Positions 19,130-29,092 of a DNA stretch of 64,000 nucleotides are shown here, one piece after another; the first letter of the stretch is position 1, and every line of letters begins with the position of its first letter. Location: positions 434,001 to 498,000 of the forward strand of contig NZ_FRDH01000003.1 in NCBI RefSeq assembly GCF_900143205.1. The letters are read 5' to 3'. Source of the stretch: Butyrivibrio hungatei DSM 14810. Lineage in GTDB: Bacteria; Bacillota; Clostridia; Lachnospirales; Lachnospiraceae. Position numbers and translations under genes: made by a program. The notes under the pieces were generated by a model. That model saw only the letters and a program-made list of their open reading frames with translations, had not been told where the DNA came from and ran no database searches.

Positions 19130-19151
19130 ATCTTACTCCCTAAGACAAACC

Positions 19152-19991
19152 TTAGTTTTTGTGCTTCACAAGACTTCTGTATTCCTCTTTAAGTTCCTCA
19201 GCCATCTCACCAGCCATTGCGTAGTACTCGTGCATCCTGCCTTCAGCCTTGTATACTGAAAGAGTTCCAAGATCATGATTCTCCTTGGTGGCTCCATACA
19301 GCTCATTCGCTTCATTCATGCGCTTTTCAAGTTCAAGGGAAGCCTCATAGGCCTCTTCATTTTCTGCAATAAAAGAAACATATTCCTTGTCAGAAAGCTT
19401 CATCCTAACTGCTGCAAGATACTGCAGGTAAGACTCCCTGTCTCCGCCATCCTCATAAGCTCTAAGAAACATGTTAGAAGCCTTATCAAACAGGAACAGT
19501 TTTGCATACATAACACCTTCATTGTGCTCGATCCTTGCTCTCATGGACTTATCCAGGTCAGGAGTATTATTCAAAAGAAATTCATATTCCTTAAAAGCAA
19601 GACTGTACTTGTTATTTTTAATAAGAAACTCTGCTCTTGCAAGCTTCTTCATGTATACATCCATTCCAGCATTGGCTCTAAGGATTTCTTCAGTTCTATC
19701 TATCTCCTTGCGGCTGTTATAGCCAACGTAATCAAGTATAGTACCTGCAAGTGAAGCAATAGAACACCTTTTCAGATACATGCCACGAAGCTCATCTGCC
19801 AGTTTTTCCAGGGAACATTCCTTATCGATCCAGTCAAAAAGCTCATTGCCAAAAGAGTCCTCATCCAAAAGAAATGCATTATTAACAAGGCAGTAGCAAA
19901 GTTCTTCAATACAAAACACGTTTCTGCCCACTTTTTCTAAATGATATGGAGTTTTTGCATAAGTTCCGATACAAAGAATCGGTCTGCTCAT
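19152..19991 (-). CDS. TPR-like helical protein of four-gene cassette
   Basis: 279 residues. The first part (MSRPILCIGTYAKTPYHLE..) is a short alpha/beta segment; from about 110 to 270 the sequence is helical repeats with TPR-like pattern (AEFLIKNNKYSLAFKEYEFL, then MYAKLFLFDKASNMFLRAYE). No signal peptide or membrane segment. Located 17 bp after the Hsp70-like gene. Likely a protein-protein adaptor; no specific function can be assigned. Confidence 0.7.
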   Translation of the reverse strand: MSRPILCIGTYAKTPYHLEKVGRNVFCIEELCYCLVNNAFLLDEDSFGNELFDWIDKECSLEKLADELRGMYLKRCSIASLAGTILDYVGYNSRKEIDRTEEILRANAGMDVYMKKLARAEFLIKNNKYSLAFKEYEFLLNNTPDLDKSMRARIEHNEGVMYAKLFLFDKASNMFLRAYEDGGDRESYLQYLAAVRMKLSDKEYVSFIAENEEAYEASLELEKRMNEANELYGATKENHDLGTLSVYKAEGRMHEYYAMAGEMAEELKEEYRSLVKHKN

Positions 19992-20008
19992 AACTCTATC
20001 CTCTCATG

Positions 20009-21310
20009 TTACAATTCAATAACCTGCTCCCAAACCTTTCCTGTTGAAGGGAACAGTTCTCCAAAGCCAAGGTCTTGGACCTTGACTGCAACTTCGCTCA
20101 CAGAATTCATAAACAGCGTGATCCGAAGTCTCGTGGTGCCTTCAGGTCTTTTCTCAAGGCCATCAAGATATAACTGCACCATCTTGGGCATCTTGCCCGT
20201 AAGAGGGGTAACCTCTATATTAAGGATGCCGCTTGGATCCATGATGATCTCAAGCTGTGCTCCAGCTTCATACCAGTTAGCACCTGCATCCAAAAGAGCG
20301 TAGTAAACTTCTGTGCCGCACTTTAAAAGTTTCATTCCAAGATTGGCCTTAAGCTTGTCTTCCCCAAGAAATACGTACTTCTTGGAATTGTCAGAAGGGT
20401 TGATCCTCTCTCTTGCTGCTATGCTGGCGCCCTTACTAAACATATTGTTTCCCTGAAACACACGCCTTGTCCTGCACAGGAACTCCAGCGAACGCTTTGG
20501 CCACTTCTCCTTGAAGCCATCTCCCAAAAGAAATACCGTAGAAACGATCCTATCCTCGCAGACCTTCTGCATGATGGTCAGGAATTCATCATCAAGCCTC
20601 TCACAGGTCTTGTGGAAAAGAGGTGCCTCCTTTGGAAATTCCTCGTTAGGAAGCCTTAGGTCGTCAAAGCTCTTTACATCTATAGTTGCAACAACCGGCG
20701 TAGTATTGTGATTAAGGTTCATCTCGTAAACATGAAGGTCATCAAGATCATAATCACAGGCCAGTATCGAATGATGCATCAGATCCTCCGGCTGATAGAG
20801 CATGTAGTTGTAAAAACTTTCCTCATGGCTCTGATAAAAGACATTCTGAGTCTTGAGCTCTAACGCTGATGTCACCGCATTTAAGACCTGAACCATTCTG
20901 TGATCAAGGCTCTTTGTGGTGAACATGATAGCGTCAACATTATCAAGTGACAGTTCCATTGCCAACAAGGACAAGCTCCTCTTGATAAACAGTGTCAAAA
21001 GAGCTATTGGATCATATTCAGCATCTCCAACTACCACTGCTTTTCCAGTTCTGGCCGCAGCAACAAGACCGGTAACAGCCACGCCATCACCATCTTCAAT
21101 ATGTCTCACAGCTTCTTTGCCGTAAAACCACTGGTTTACCTCATTTCTTTTGCAAAGAACTGTTGGGATATTATATAGTTCTGCTCCCGCAAGCACTGAC
21201 AATGTCTCAGGCATATCCGCATCTGAAGCCAAATAGCTTATCTGCGAAACCTTATCCCCAAGATCATATCCCAGTACAAAGCGCTTTTCATCCGAACTTC
21301 CAAAAAGCAT
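20009..21310 (-). CDS. Hsp70/actin-fold-like protein (DUF5716-like)
   Basis: 433 residues. The N-terminal two thirds read like a degenerate actin-like ATPase domain: phosphate-1 region VLGYDLGDKVSQISY, phosphate-2 region ILACDYDLDDLHVYEM, and an adenosine-like motif TVFLLGDGF. The C-terminal ~100 residues are beta-rich, as in Hsp70 substrate-binding domains. I associate the size and context with family DUF5716 of Lachnospiraceae, from memory. The start overlaps the stop of the 1197-residue gene as TAATG, so they are translationally coupled. Function not established. Confidence 0.65.
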   Translation of the reverse strand: MLFGSSDEKRFVLGYDLGDKVSQISYLASDADMPETLSVLAGAELYNIPTVLCKRNEVNQWFYGKEAVRHIEDGDGVAVTGLVAAARTGKAVVVGDAEYDPIALLTLFIKRSLSLLAMELSLDNVDAIMFTTKSLDHRMVQVLNAVTSALELKTQNVFYQSHEESFYNYMLYQPEDLMHHSILACDYDLDDLHVYEMNLNHNTTPVVATIDVKSFDDLRLPNEEFPKEAPLFHKTCERLDDEFLTIMQKVCEDRIVSTVFLLGDGFKEKWPKRSLEFLCRTRRVFQGNNMFSKGASIAARERINPSDNSKKYVFLGEDKLKANLGMKLLKCGTEVYYALLDAGANWYEAGAQLEIIMDPSGILNIEVTPLTGKMPKMVQLYLDGLEKRPEGTTRLRITLFMNSVSEVAVKVQDLGFGELFPSTGKVWEQVIEL

Positions 21311-24300
21311 TAGTATCTTCCTTCTGTATTATCCAGTATTGGAGTAAAAAGTTTGTCACTTATAAATCTCTTTTTGTAGAACTCTGACATAAGCTTGTAT
21401 GCAGTGTCATAATCCTGCAAAGTCTCACCGATCATAATGTCATTGATAATGCTGTATCTGCTGCTGCCCTGAATCTTGATGATATCACTCTTTTGGATAG
21501 TTCCGCTCTCAGTAAGAGCAGGCTCCTCAGCTCCTGTATCCTCAGTAATGTAGTACTGAAGCTGTTCCCCAAAGAAAAGGATAAATGAGCACACATAGAT
21601 TCCATCGTACATTTCACGCATTTCCATGCTCTTGTACTCAGCATCAGGGTCATTATCAACTCTGTAGTTGATCACACATTTCCTTCCAGGTAAAGTCCTG
21701 TATTCCAACATAGTCTTGTCTGTAAACTGCACCATATCTGGAACCAGATCCTCATACTCTGTAAAGAATGGGAAATATACATTTTCATTCAAAAGCTTCT
21801 TGAGGAATGATGTCGCAACTTCTTCGTTGTATTCTTCCTCAGTTCTCTTCTCAGTTGCGTAATATCTAAGGTATGCAAGCCTTGACACATCCTGAAGCGG
21901 AACTCCTGTAAGGGCTAGCGCTTCAACTCTTTCGTAGATAAAGCTATCTGTAACCTTGCCTCTTACAAAGTAGTCATAGGAGCACATTGCAAGGAACGCA
22001 GTCTCCACATCAGTTCCCGCACCGCTTGAAACGTAAGACCTGAATATATCTATCTTTTCTCCTACATAGGAACCGCTGTACATCATCTGTATCAGCATCC
22101 TCTCAGAAAGAGCATAGGTATCAAGCTTAAAGGACTCAGCAGCCTTCCACACATCTCTCATTTCCTTGATGGTACCGTTAAAGTTCTCTACAAGATAAGC
22201 CAGGATCTGCTCATCATACTTGCTCTGAGAAAATGCGCAGTAAGCAATCTCAACTTCCTGCTCTCCATTTTCATAGATGCCTCTATCCAGCATTCTGCCA
22301 CACATACGCATCAAAATCTTGGCATCGATAGAATGGGTGCCATAAGCCTTAACCCACTCAAGAGCCTTCTCATAAAGCCCTGCCATTACCATGAGTTCCA
22401 AAAGCTCATTTCTCTCAGTGCTGGTAATATTCAGCGGATCAACGTTAACCAGATACTCTGTCAGCTGCCTTGTAAAATCATTATCATAATAAAACTTGAT
22501 GAGATTGCTGCGGATATCATTCCTATACTTTGCCCTAACAAGCTCAGACTCTGCAAGGTCTCTATATCTGCCCACATTCTCCATATCAATGTTATATGCA
22601 TTTTTGCCAAGATCACTAAGGAAGAGGTCCAGATTCTCCTGTCCCTTCTGGATATAGGGGACAGCATAGCTTGTGAGCTTTCCAGGTACCATCATCTTCA
22701 CATTAGAATATGGGATGCTGGCAGCATATCTGTTATCATCTCTATCTGTCAAAAGAACTGTGTAATCCGTTCCGTATAATGGCACATAGCATTTACCATC
22801 AACTACCGGATAACGCATCTCTTTTTCACACTTATCATAAACTACGCAAACACTGTTAACACGCTTGTCTGAAGTCTTGATCTCAGCAGTTGATACCACA
22901 TACAGAACCTTGGCTGCATTGGCGGCATCCACCATCTGCTTGGTCAAAAGATTTCTGTAAAGATAGCCAAGATCCTTGTTGATCCTGCCCTTATCAAGCT
23001 GAGCCATAAGAAATTTCTCTATCTGAGGTACATAGGATTCGTAAAGCTCAGGGTATTCCTCTCTCTTTTCGTGAATATATCTGTAAAGGATGGCATTCTG
23101 CTCATAATCAAGGTCACTCTGATATGAAAAGTACATAAGTACCATCTTGTTGATCTCACAAGGTAAAAGTCCCTCGTCGTCAACATAGATTGACATCATG
23201 TAATACTCATAGAGTCTTGTGATCCTAAGCGCTCTCTCAACGCCCTTGGCATACCACTCAAAGGCCATTCTTGAAGTCTTTCCACCTTTTATCAAAAGAG
23301 CTACTATCTGCTCAAGTACTTCATCGCTGTCCTTGATCTCATAGGCTGCTCTAAGGATTCTAAAGAGTCTTTCATCGTAATTTCTTGCCCTGGCCGCAAG
23401 GTAAACGATCTGGTCTATAAGATTAAGACTGATGATCTGCTTTTTGGCACCGTATTCAAGAATATAAAGCTCGTAGTCATCAAGCCTTGTAAGGATAGAT
23501 GGCGTCTCATTTAAAAGATTCATAGCTTCCAGGTACAGGATTGGACTTCTGCAGCCAAATGAAAACTGCTCTTCCAGAGACATCCATTTTCTAGGGCTGG
23601 ATGAAACTGAATCATCTGATACATATTGAAGAATCCATGCAATTCGCCAGTTATCAGGATTTCTTCTGAATATTCCTTCAAGTCTCTCAGAAATATCGTT
23701 TATGACACTGTCCTCTTTACTGCAGAGGCTGGAAAGATACAGATAATAACTATAGATAGTATCTCCAGGAGCATCCAGTGCCTCTTTGGCCGCATGATCA
23801 AGGATCCACTTTCCCTCATTGACTCTGCCTACAGTTATGTAGTAGTGAGCCGTATAAAGCCTGAACTCAAGGTCCTTGTCATCTATAGCATTCATTCTTG
23901 ATATGATCTTGCCTGTCTCAGAAAGCCATACCCTGGATGTGATCTTCTTACATCTATAACCCTCATAGACCTTAACAAGCTGGACTTTAAGGTTTTTCTT
24001 TTCCTGATAATCTGCAGTTGGATGCCTGTCATTAAGCTCAACTGATACAGTTACAGGAATCTCAGTTTTGACGAAAGCATTGCTAAATACGATCCTGCCA
24101 AAGTTATTGCCCTCGTGAAGCTTCTCTGTGCGAAGTCTCACCTTCATGTGGCAGGAACTTCCGCTAAAGCTCTCTTCACTTAGTTCATACTTATCAAGAG
24201 CTATGAAATCGCCGTCAACTTCGGCCTTCAAACGTGAATATCCCCAGCCATTTCTAGTGATAAGTAAACCATTATCATGGGTAAGCCCCGTGAAATCTAT

Positions 24301-24903
24301 ATGGATCTCATCCTGATCAACAAGAAACGCCATAGGCTGCTTCTTGTTAATGGCGATCAGGAATTCCTCAACATTCTGCTCATTATCAGGCACAGCAGCA
24401 AGGCCTCTGTAAAGGCTCTCGTACTGAGTATCATTTCCTTGAAATAAATTGATGAAATCCTTTGAATAAAAAAGACGTATAGCTTCCTGCCAATCAGTTT
24501 TGGCAAGGTTTGCAAAATGGAAAAGATTCTTGATATCACCAAGACTTGACGCAATGTGATCATGCCTTACAGTGACAACAAACGGAAGGCTATACTCACC
24601 CTGATTGGACACAATCCTGAAGGTACCCTGGATTACATCACCTTTAGAAAGTCCGTGGGCATCATATCTAAAAGAAACCTCATAAGGTGCTCCTGAAAAC
24701 TCCTTGGTCAGGATCTCCATTCTAAGGTCACTTGAACTTACAACTCCAACAACAAGCCTGTTGTCAGGCCCAAAAATAGTAAAAGAACCTTCGACAGTCT
24801 CATCCGGCCCCAGCAGAAGTTCCACTCTGGGCGTAGAAAAATCAAGGCTCTTCTCGTCATATTCAAATTGTCCCTTCAACAGCCTGTCAACAATTTCTCT
24901 CAC
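21310..24903 (-). CDS. Very large protein of unknown function (DUF5717-like)
   Basis: 1197 residues, GTG start at 24903 with GGGGTGAG upstream. No signal peptide or membrane helix is apparent. The N-terminal ~300 residues contain Ig-like beta strands (FSTPRVELLLGPDETVEGSF, then IHIDFTGLTHDNGLLIT). From about 330 on there are helical-repeat stretches (RVNEGKWILDHAAKEALDAP and many similar), and the end is beta-rich again. The overall build is similar to scaffold proteins. The family name DUF5717 is my recollection. First gene of the four-gene operon behind a promoter at 24935. Confidence 0.65.
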   Translation of the reverse strand: MREIVDRLLKGQFEYDEKSLDFSTPRVELLLGPDETVEGSFTIFGPDNRLVVGVVSSSDLRMEILTKEFSGAPYEVSFRYDAHGLSKGDVIQGTFRIVSNQGEYSLPFVVTVRHDHIASSLGDIKNLFHFANLAKTDWQEAIRLFYSKDFINLFQGNDTQYESLYRGLAAVPDNEQNVEEFLIAINKKQPMAFLVDQDEIHIDFTGLTHDNGLLITRNGWGYSRLKAEVDGDFIALDKYELSEESFSGSSCHMKVRLRTEKLHEGNNFGRIVFSNAFVKTEIPVTVSVELNDRHPTADYQEKKNLKVQLVKVYEGYRCKKITSRVWLSETGKIISRMNAIDDKDLEFRLYTAHYYITVGRVNEGKWILDHAAKEALDAPGDTIYSYYLYLSSLCSKEDSVINDISERLEGIFRRNPDNWRIAWILQYVSDDSVSSSPRKWMSLEEQFSFGCRSPILYLEAMNLLNETPSILTRLDDYELYILEYGAKKQIISLNLIDQIVYLAARARNYDERLFRILRAAYEIKDSDEVLEQIVALLIKGGKTSRMAFEWYAKGVERALRITRLYEYYMMSIYVDDEGLLPCEINKMVLMYFSYQSDLDYEQNAILYRYIHEKREEYPELYESYVPQIEKFLMAQLDKGRINKDLGYLYRNLLTKQMVDAANAAKVLYVVSTAEIKTSDKRVNSVCVVYDKCEKEMRYPVVDGKCYVPLYGTDYTVLLTDRDDNRYAASIPYSNVKMMVPGKLTSYAVPYIQKGQENLDLFLSDLGKNAYNIDMENVGRYRDLAESELVRAKYRNDIRSNLIKFYYDNDFTRQLTEYLVNVDPLNITSTERNELLELMVMAGLYEKALEWVKAYGTHSIDAKILMRMCGRMLDRGIYENGEQEVEIAYCAFSQSKYDEQILAYLVENFNGTIKEMRDVWKAAESFKLDTYALSERMLIQMMYSGSYVGEKIDIFRSYVSSGAGTDVETAFLAMCSYDYFVRGKVTDSFIYERVEALALTGVPLQDVSRLAYLRYYATEKRTEEEYNEEVATSFLKKLLNENVYFPFFTEYEDLVPDMVQFTDKTMLEYRTLPGRKCVINYRVDNDPDAEYKSMEMREMYDGIYVCSFILFFGEQLQYYITEDTGAEEPALTESGTIQKSDIIKIQGSSRYSIINDIMIGETLQDYDTAYKLMSEFYKKRFISDKLFTPILDNTEGRY

Positions 24904-24934
24904 AACTCACCCCAAAAAACAATTATTCCATATT

Positions 24935-24943
24935 AGTATACCA
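24935..24943 (-). promoter_or_regulatory. Extended -10 promoter of the DUF5717 operon
   Basis: On the minus strand TGGTATACT is an extended -10 (TGn plus TATACT), about 32 bp ahead of the GTG start. The -35 region is weak. It lies just downstream of the terminator hairpin at 24995. Confidence 0.5.
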
Positions 24944-24994
24944 TAAAATCCCCAAATTTCTTTAACAAATCCACACCCGTTTCCATCATAAAAA

Positions 24995-25015
24995 AAGCCC
25001 GCATAAAGCGGGCTT
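24995..25015 (-). terminator. Terminator of the MacAB-like operon
   Basis: AAGCCCGC (24995-25002) pairs with GCGGGCTT (25008-25015) around ATAAA, and TTTTTTATG follows on the minus strand. It comes four bases after the last permease's stop codon. Confidence 0.85.
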
Positions 25016-25018
25016 GGA

Positions 25019-26230
25019 TTACTCTGTTCTGAGGGCTTCGATTGGATCTAGCTTGGCTGCACGTCTGGCAGGGTAGATTCCAAAGAAAAGTCCTATGGCT
25101 GTTGAGATTGCTACTACTATTGCTATGAGTAGTGGGTTGACTACGAAAGCAAAATCGATCAGTTTGCAGATGAGGAAGGCCAGGGAAAGGCCTAGGGCTA
25201 TGCCGATAAGTCCACCTGTGAATGTAAGAATAGCGGCTTCTGCAAGGAACTGAACAAGGATTGATGATGTTCTGGCTCCAAGTGACTTTCTGATACCGAT
25301 CTCGCGGGTTCTCTCTGTAACTGATACGGTCATGATGTTCATAACGCCGATACCACCTACAAGGAGGGATATTGCGGCGATGATAGCTACTACTGAAGTG
25401 ATGATGTTAAGGATCGTCTCTGTGGTCTGATCTGTACCATAGCCGGATGATACCTTAACAGCGTTCTCTCCTCTGATACCCAAAACGTTTTCTACAACTG
25501 ATCTGGTCTGTTTGAGGACATCATTTTTGTATTCACTATCAAGATAGATAGTGATACTTGTAAACTCATCTATATTCCAGTTAAAGGCTGTAGCAAAAGA
25601 TGTATAAGGTGCGCTTCCGATAAAATAAGGATCTCCGCCGTAACCAGCATAAGAAATATCCTGAGGAGTGTTTTCCGTCACGCCAACAATTGTAAACTCA
25701 GCTGTTCTATCGTCAAAAGTAAGTTCTATATTCTGCCCAACTACATCCTCATATCCAAAGATCTTTTCAGCAGCAATCTGACTTATGACGCACACAGGCT
25801 TACGGTCTTCCACATCGCCCCTAGTAAAGAATCTTCCATGAGCCAGCTTAACAGAGCCGCCCTCTTTAGCGGCTTCGGAAGTACCCTGCACCATCATCTC
25901 ATACTGTGTGTGCTTTCCCTTGACATATCCCCAGGCAGTAAAGCTTGGCGCTACTCCGTATATATTCTTTAAGTTTTCTTCAACCTGATTTATTGCTTCC
26001 TGATCAAATGTCTTGTCAGTTTTTGTATTATCAAGATTTACTGAAATAGTGGTTGCTCCCATGGCATCAATCTCACCATTTACAGTCTCCTTCATTCCAT
26101 CACCCAGCACTAGAACCGTAAGTACGGCTGATATACCGATGATGATGCCAAGCATAGTCAAAAAAGATCTGCCTTTATTGTTCTTTATGCTTGATAATGC
26201 ACTTTTTATATATTCTCCAAAGGTTCCCAT
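25019..26230 (-). CDS. MacB-type ABC exporter permease
   Basis: 403 residues. N-terminal membrane helix (about 19-42), a large extracytoplasmic MacB_PCD-like domain (about 45-270), then three membrane helices with the FtsX-family segment GGIGVMNIMTVSVTERTREI GIRKSLGA, as in MacB and lipoprotein exporters. About 30-40% alike by eye to the preceding permease, so the two likely form a heterodimer. Fourth gene of the ATPase-adaptor-permease-permease order reading from 29791. Confidence 0.9.
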   Translation of the reverse strand: MGTFGEYIKSALSSIKNNKGRSFLTMLGIIIGISAVLTVLVLGDGMKETVNGEIDAMGATTISVNLDNTKTDKTFDQEAINQVEENLKNIYGVAPSFTAWGYVKGKHTQYEMMVQGTSEAAKEGGSVKLAHGRFFTRGDVEDRKPVCVISQIAAEKIFGYEDVVGQNIELTFDDRTAEFTIVGVTENTPQDISYAGYGGDPYFIGSAPYTSFATAFNWNIDEFTSITIYLDSEYKNDVLKQTRSVVENVLGIRGENAVKVSSGYGTDQTTETILNIITSVVAIIAAISLLVGGIGVMNIMTVSVTERTREIGIRKSLGARTSSILVQFLAEAAILTFTGGLIGIALGLSLAFLICKLIDFAFVVNPLLIAIVVAISTAIGLFFGIYPARRAAKLDPIEALRTE

Positions 26231-26244
26231 CTAGTTCCTCTTTC

Positions 26245-27456
26245 TTACAGTCTAAGAGCATCAATAGGCTTCATCTTGGCAGCTTTTCTTGCTGGATAAA
26301 GTCCAAAGAAAATACCTACCAGGATTGAGAAAAATGCTGCTCCAAGAACCGATGTTGGTGTAATGATTACCTTAAAGCCTATAACAGTACAGATAATGTG
26401 TGCTGCAACAATGCCCAGGATTATGCCAAGTACTCCGCCCAAAAAAGTAAGAATACACGCCTCAAACAAAAACTGTGACATAATTGCACCAGTCTTGGCT
26501 CCAATGGACTTTCTGATACCGATCTCTCTTGTTCTTTCTGTAACTGATACCAGCATGATATTCATAACGCCGATACCACCTACCACAAGTGATATTACAG
26601 ACACCAGCAAAAGAAATGTGGATGCATATCCAAGGATGGTATCCAGTTGTTTTGAAAGATCAGCCATACTATAAGCAGTAATGGCATTATTAACACCTCT
26701 TAATCCATGCCTGTTTGTGAGAATGTCCTGAGCTTCTTTAACTTTTTTAGCAAGAACACCCTGATCTGCAAAAAGAACTACCATATCGTATCTGTCTGTA
26801 TAATAGCCGAAATTCCCTGCCATTGCAGTATATGGAACTTCTATCTGGGCATAGTAATCTTGACCAGCCATAATGAACTCATACATTTCATTCATGTGGT
26901 CACGAAGGCCAACAATAGTATATGTTGCAGTCCTTCCCCAGCATGTGATCTCTACTTCTCTTCCGATACACTCCTCTGTTCCAAAGAGTTTTTTGGCATC
27001 ATCAAGGAGCATAACGCAGACTCTCTGTCCACTTTCAACCTGCTGCCTGGTAAAATACTGTCCCTTTACCACCTCATTACCAAAGGCTCGTTCAAAAGAT
27101 TCAGAGCCGCCCATAAGGTCGCATTCATAGGTTCCTCTTGTTCCTTTAACTTTTCCGCTGCCGCTATAGAAAGGAGACACACCTTTTATATCAGTGAGTT
27201 TTTCCTCTAAGATAGCAACATCATCTGGTCCTAGGTTATCTGATGTCTTTGTTCTATTAATACTGATTGTACCGTAATTACCTGCGATTCCATTGAGCTG
27301 ACTCTGAACGAACTCAGTCATTCCGTTACCAAGAGCAACTACAGCGATTACCGCAGCAATACCTATGACGATACCAAGCATTGTCATAAGAGTTCGGTAC
27401 CCATTACCTATTATCTGTTTAATCGCACTTTTAAAATATTCTTTAATCTGTCCCAT
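26245..27456 (-). CDS. MacB-type ABC exporter permease
   Basis: 403 residues with the same plan as the next gene: helix at about 18-42, an extracytoplasmic domain, then three helices with GGIGVMNIMLVSVTERTREI and GIRKSIGAKTG. Encoded 15 bp after the adaptor gene, though the site before ATG 27456 is weak (CGGTAA), so it may depend on coupling. Together with the ATPase at 29093-29791 and the adaptor it forms a tripartite exporter for peptides or antibiotics; substrate unknown. Confidence 0.9.
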   Translation of the reverse strand: MGQIKEYFKSAIKQIIGNGYRTLMTMLGIVIGIAAVIAVVALGNGMTEFVQSQLNGIAGNYGTISINRTKTSDNLGPDDVAILEEKLTDIKGVSPFYSGSGKVKGTRGTYECDLMGGSESFERAFGNEVVKGQYFTRQQVESGQRVCVMLLDDAKKLFGTEECIGREVEITCWGRTATYTIVGLRDHMNEMYEFIMAGQDYYAQIEVPYTAMAGNFGYYTDRYDMVVLFADQGVLAKKVKEAQDILTNRHGLRGVNNAITAYSMADLSKQLDTILGYASTFLLLVSVISLVVGGIGVMNIMLVSVTERTREIGIRKSIGAKTGAIMSQFLFEACILTFLGGVLGIILGIVAAHIICTVIGFKVIITPTSVLGAAFFSILVGIFFGLYPARKAAKMKPIDALRL

Positions 27457-27471
27457 GTTGTTACCGATTCA

Positions 27472-29052
27472 TTACATGTTAACTACAGCTACAGCCATTC
27501 CTTCTGTAAGTAAAGAAGTATCTGATGTAATGATCTCATCTCCTTCATTAAGACCTGCTACGACCTGAGCATCTGTACTCGTTGTGATACCAAGCTCTAC
27601 ATCTCTTCTTGCAACTACGCCGTTATCAACTACATAAACATAATCACCAGTTTCATCTGTAAGAATGTACTCATAAGGAAGTACGATAGTGTTCTCAGCC
27701 TTTTCAGCGTGGATCTTGTTGTTTGCTTCTACTCCAAGGATAATGTCTGAATCTGGGTTTGTAACCTTAATGATAGTATCTACTACAGCAACGCCGTTGT
27801 TATTCTTGGTTGCTGCACCTGAGATCTTAGAAACCTCTCCAGCATATGCCTTGCCATTTATAGTGATATCAACCTTCTGTCCAACAGATATCTTAGGAAG
27901 GTCGCTCTTTGAAACCTGAATCGTGATCTCTACATTATCAAGATTTGCCATTGTAACAGTCTTAGTTCCAGCAGCAAGTGTTGCTCCCTCAACTACAGCG
28001 ACCTCAGTTACAACACCATTGAACTCAGCCTTGATGCCTTCTTTTGCTTCCTGGATCTTGCTGATAGCATCTTCCTGTGTAAGCTGTGTTGACTCATACT
28101 GAGCCTTTGAAGCCTGAGCCTGTCCGCCATTGATCGTAGCAGCCTTAGCACTCTGAAGATGTGACTGTTCTTCCTGAAGTGATGTGATCTGTCTCTTCCA
28201 TCCCTGAATCTCAGGATCATTTGCAAGAGCGTACTGAACGTCAGCAATAGACTCCTGTACTGCAAGTGACATCTGCTTGTTGCTCTCAGATATGTCACTA
28301 TTGTTGTTATCATTTTCTCTTCTTGTGATATAGCCATCATTGCCATCAAGATATGACTCTGCTGAACCATCAGCGATACCATTCTGGTTGATATCAAGAG
28401 CTGTCTTCTGAAGGTCAGTAAGTGTCTGATTCATACGGCTTGTCTTATCTGTGATCTTGTTGTTAAGAGCATTGATCTCAGCTGTGATAGCATCAAGCCT
28501 TGCATTGATCTGATCTGGTGTCATTCCTTCAGCATACTTTCTGTCTGCTGCGCCTGTTCCAGAATATAAGCTGCTGTAAGAACCTTTAGCCTGTGTGATC
28601 GCAAGCTGTGCATTCTTCTCAGCAAGATCAAGACTGTCAGCGTCGTAAGTAAAGATAACATCTCCGCTCTTTACCTTGTCTCCAACCTTAACATTTACTT
28701 CATCAACTGGAGCTGCTACTTCAGAAAAATAAGTCTTTGTCTCTGCGCTCTGTACTGTTCCTGAGATAGAAAGGATATTTTCGATATCACTCTTTGCTAC
28801 CTCTGTAGTCTGAACAGGCATTACCTGATTCTTTCCGCCAAATACAGTTTTTACAATAAAGAAAAGAACTATAAGCGCTACAACTCCGATGATCACATGC
28901 TTTTTCTTAAGCTTGAACTTCTTCTTTGCAGGCTTTCCCGCCTTTTCCTCATTTTCTTCCACTTCATCATAGATTTCCACGCCAGATCCTGTGGTTTCCT
29001 TTATTTCATTACTTACTTCTTTGATCTCTTCAAGTTTCTTATTATCAGCCAT
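27472..29052 (-). CDS. MacA/HlyD-type adaptor of ABC exporter
   Basis: 526 residues from the ATG at 29052, which has GGAGG just upstream; an ATG four codons earlier has none. A Lys/Glu-rich cytosolic tail (about 1-50) precedes one membrane helix (HVIIGVVALIVLFFIVKTVF), then the lipoyl half-motifs (APVDEVNVKVGDKVKSGDVI; later AEFNGVVTEVAVVEGATLAAG). Long coiled-coil hairpin segments lie between them (about 140-330), and beta-barrel domains close the protein. Membrane fusion protein linking the transporter to its substrate path. Confidence 0.9.
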   Translation of the reverse strand: MADNKKLEEIKEVSNEIKETTGSGVEIYDEVEENEEKAGKPAKKKFKLKKKHVIIGVVALIVLFFIVKTVFGGKNQVMPVQTTEVAKSDIENILSISGTVQSAETKTYFSEVAAPVDEVNVKVGDKVKSGDVIFTYDADSLDLAEKNAQLAITQAKGSYSSLYSGTGAADRKYAEGMTPDQINARLDAITAEINALNNKITDKTSRMNQTLTDLQKTALDINQNGIADGSAESYLDGNDGYITRRENDNNNSDISESNKQMSLAVQESIADVQYALANDPEIQGWKRQITSLQEEQSHLQSAKAATINGGQAQASKAQYESTQLTQEDAISKIQEAKEGIKAEFNGVVTEVAVVEGATLAAGTKTVTMANLDNVEITIQVSKSDLPKISVGQKVDITINGKAYAGEVSKISGAATKNNNGVAVVDTIIKVTNPDSDIILGVEANNKIHAEKAENTIVLPYEYILTDETGDYVYVVDNGVVARRDVELGITTSTDAQVVAGLNEGDEIITSDTSLLTEGMAVAVVNM

Positions 29053-29092
29053 TTCATCCTCCATTTTTAAGCATACTGAATATCAGATAAAC

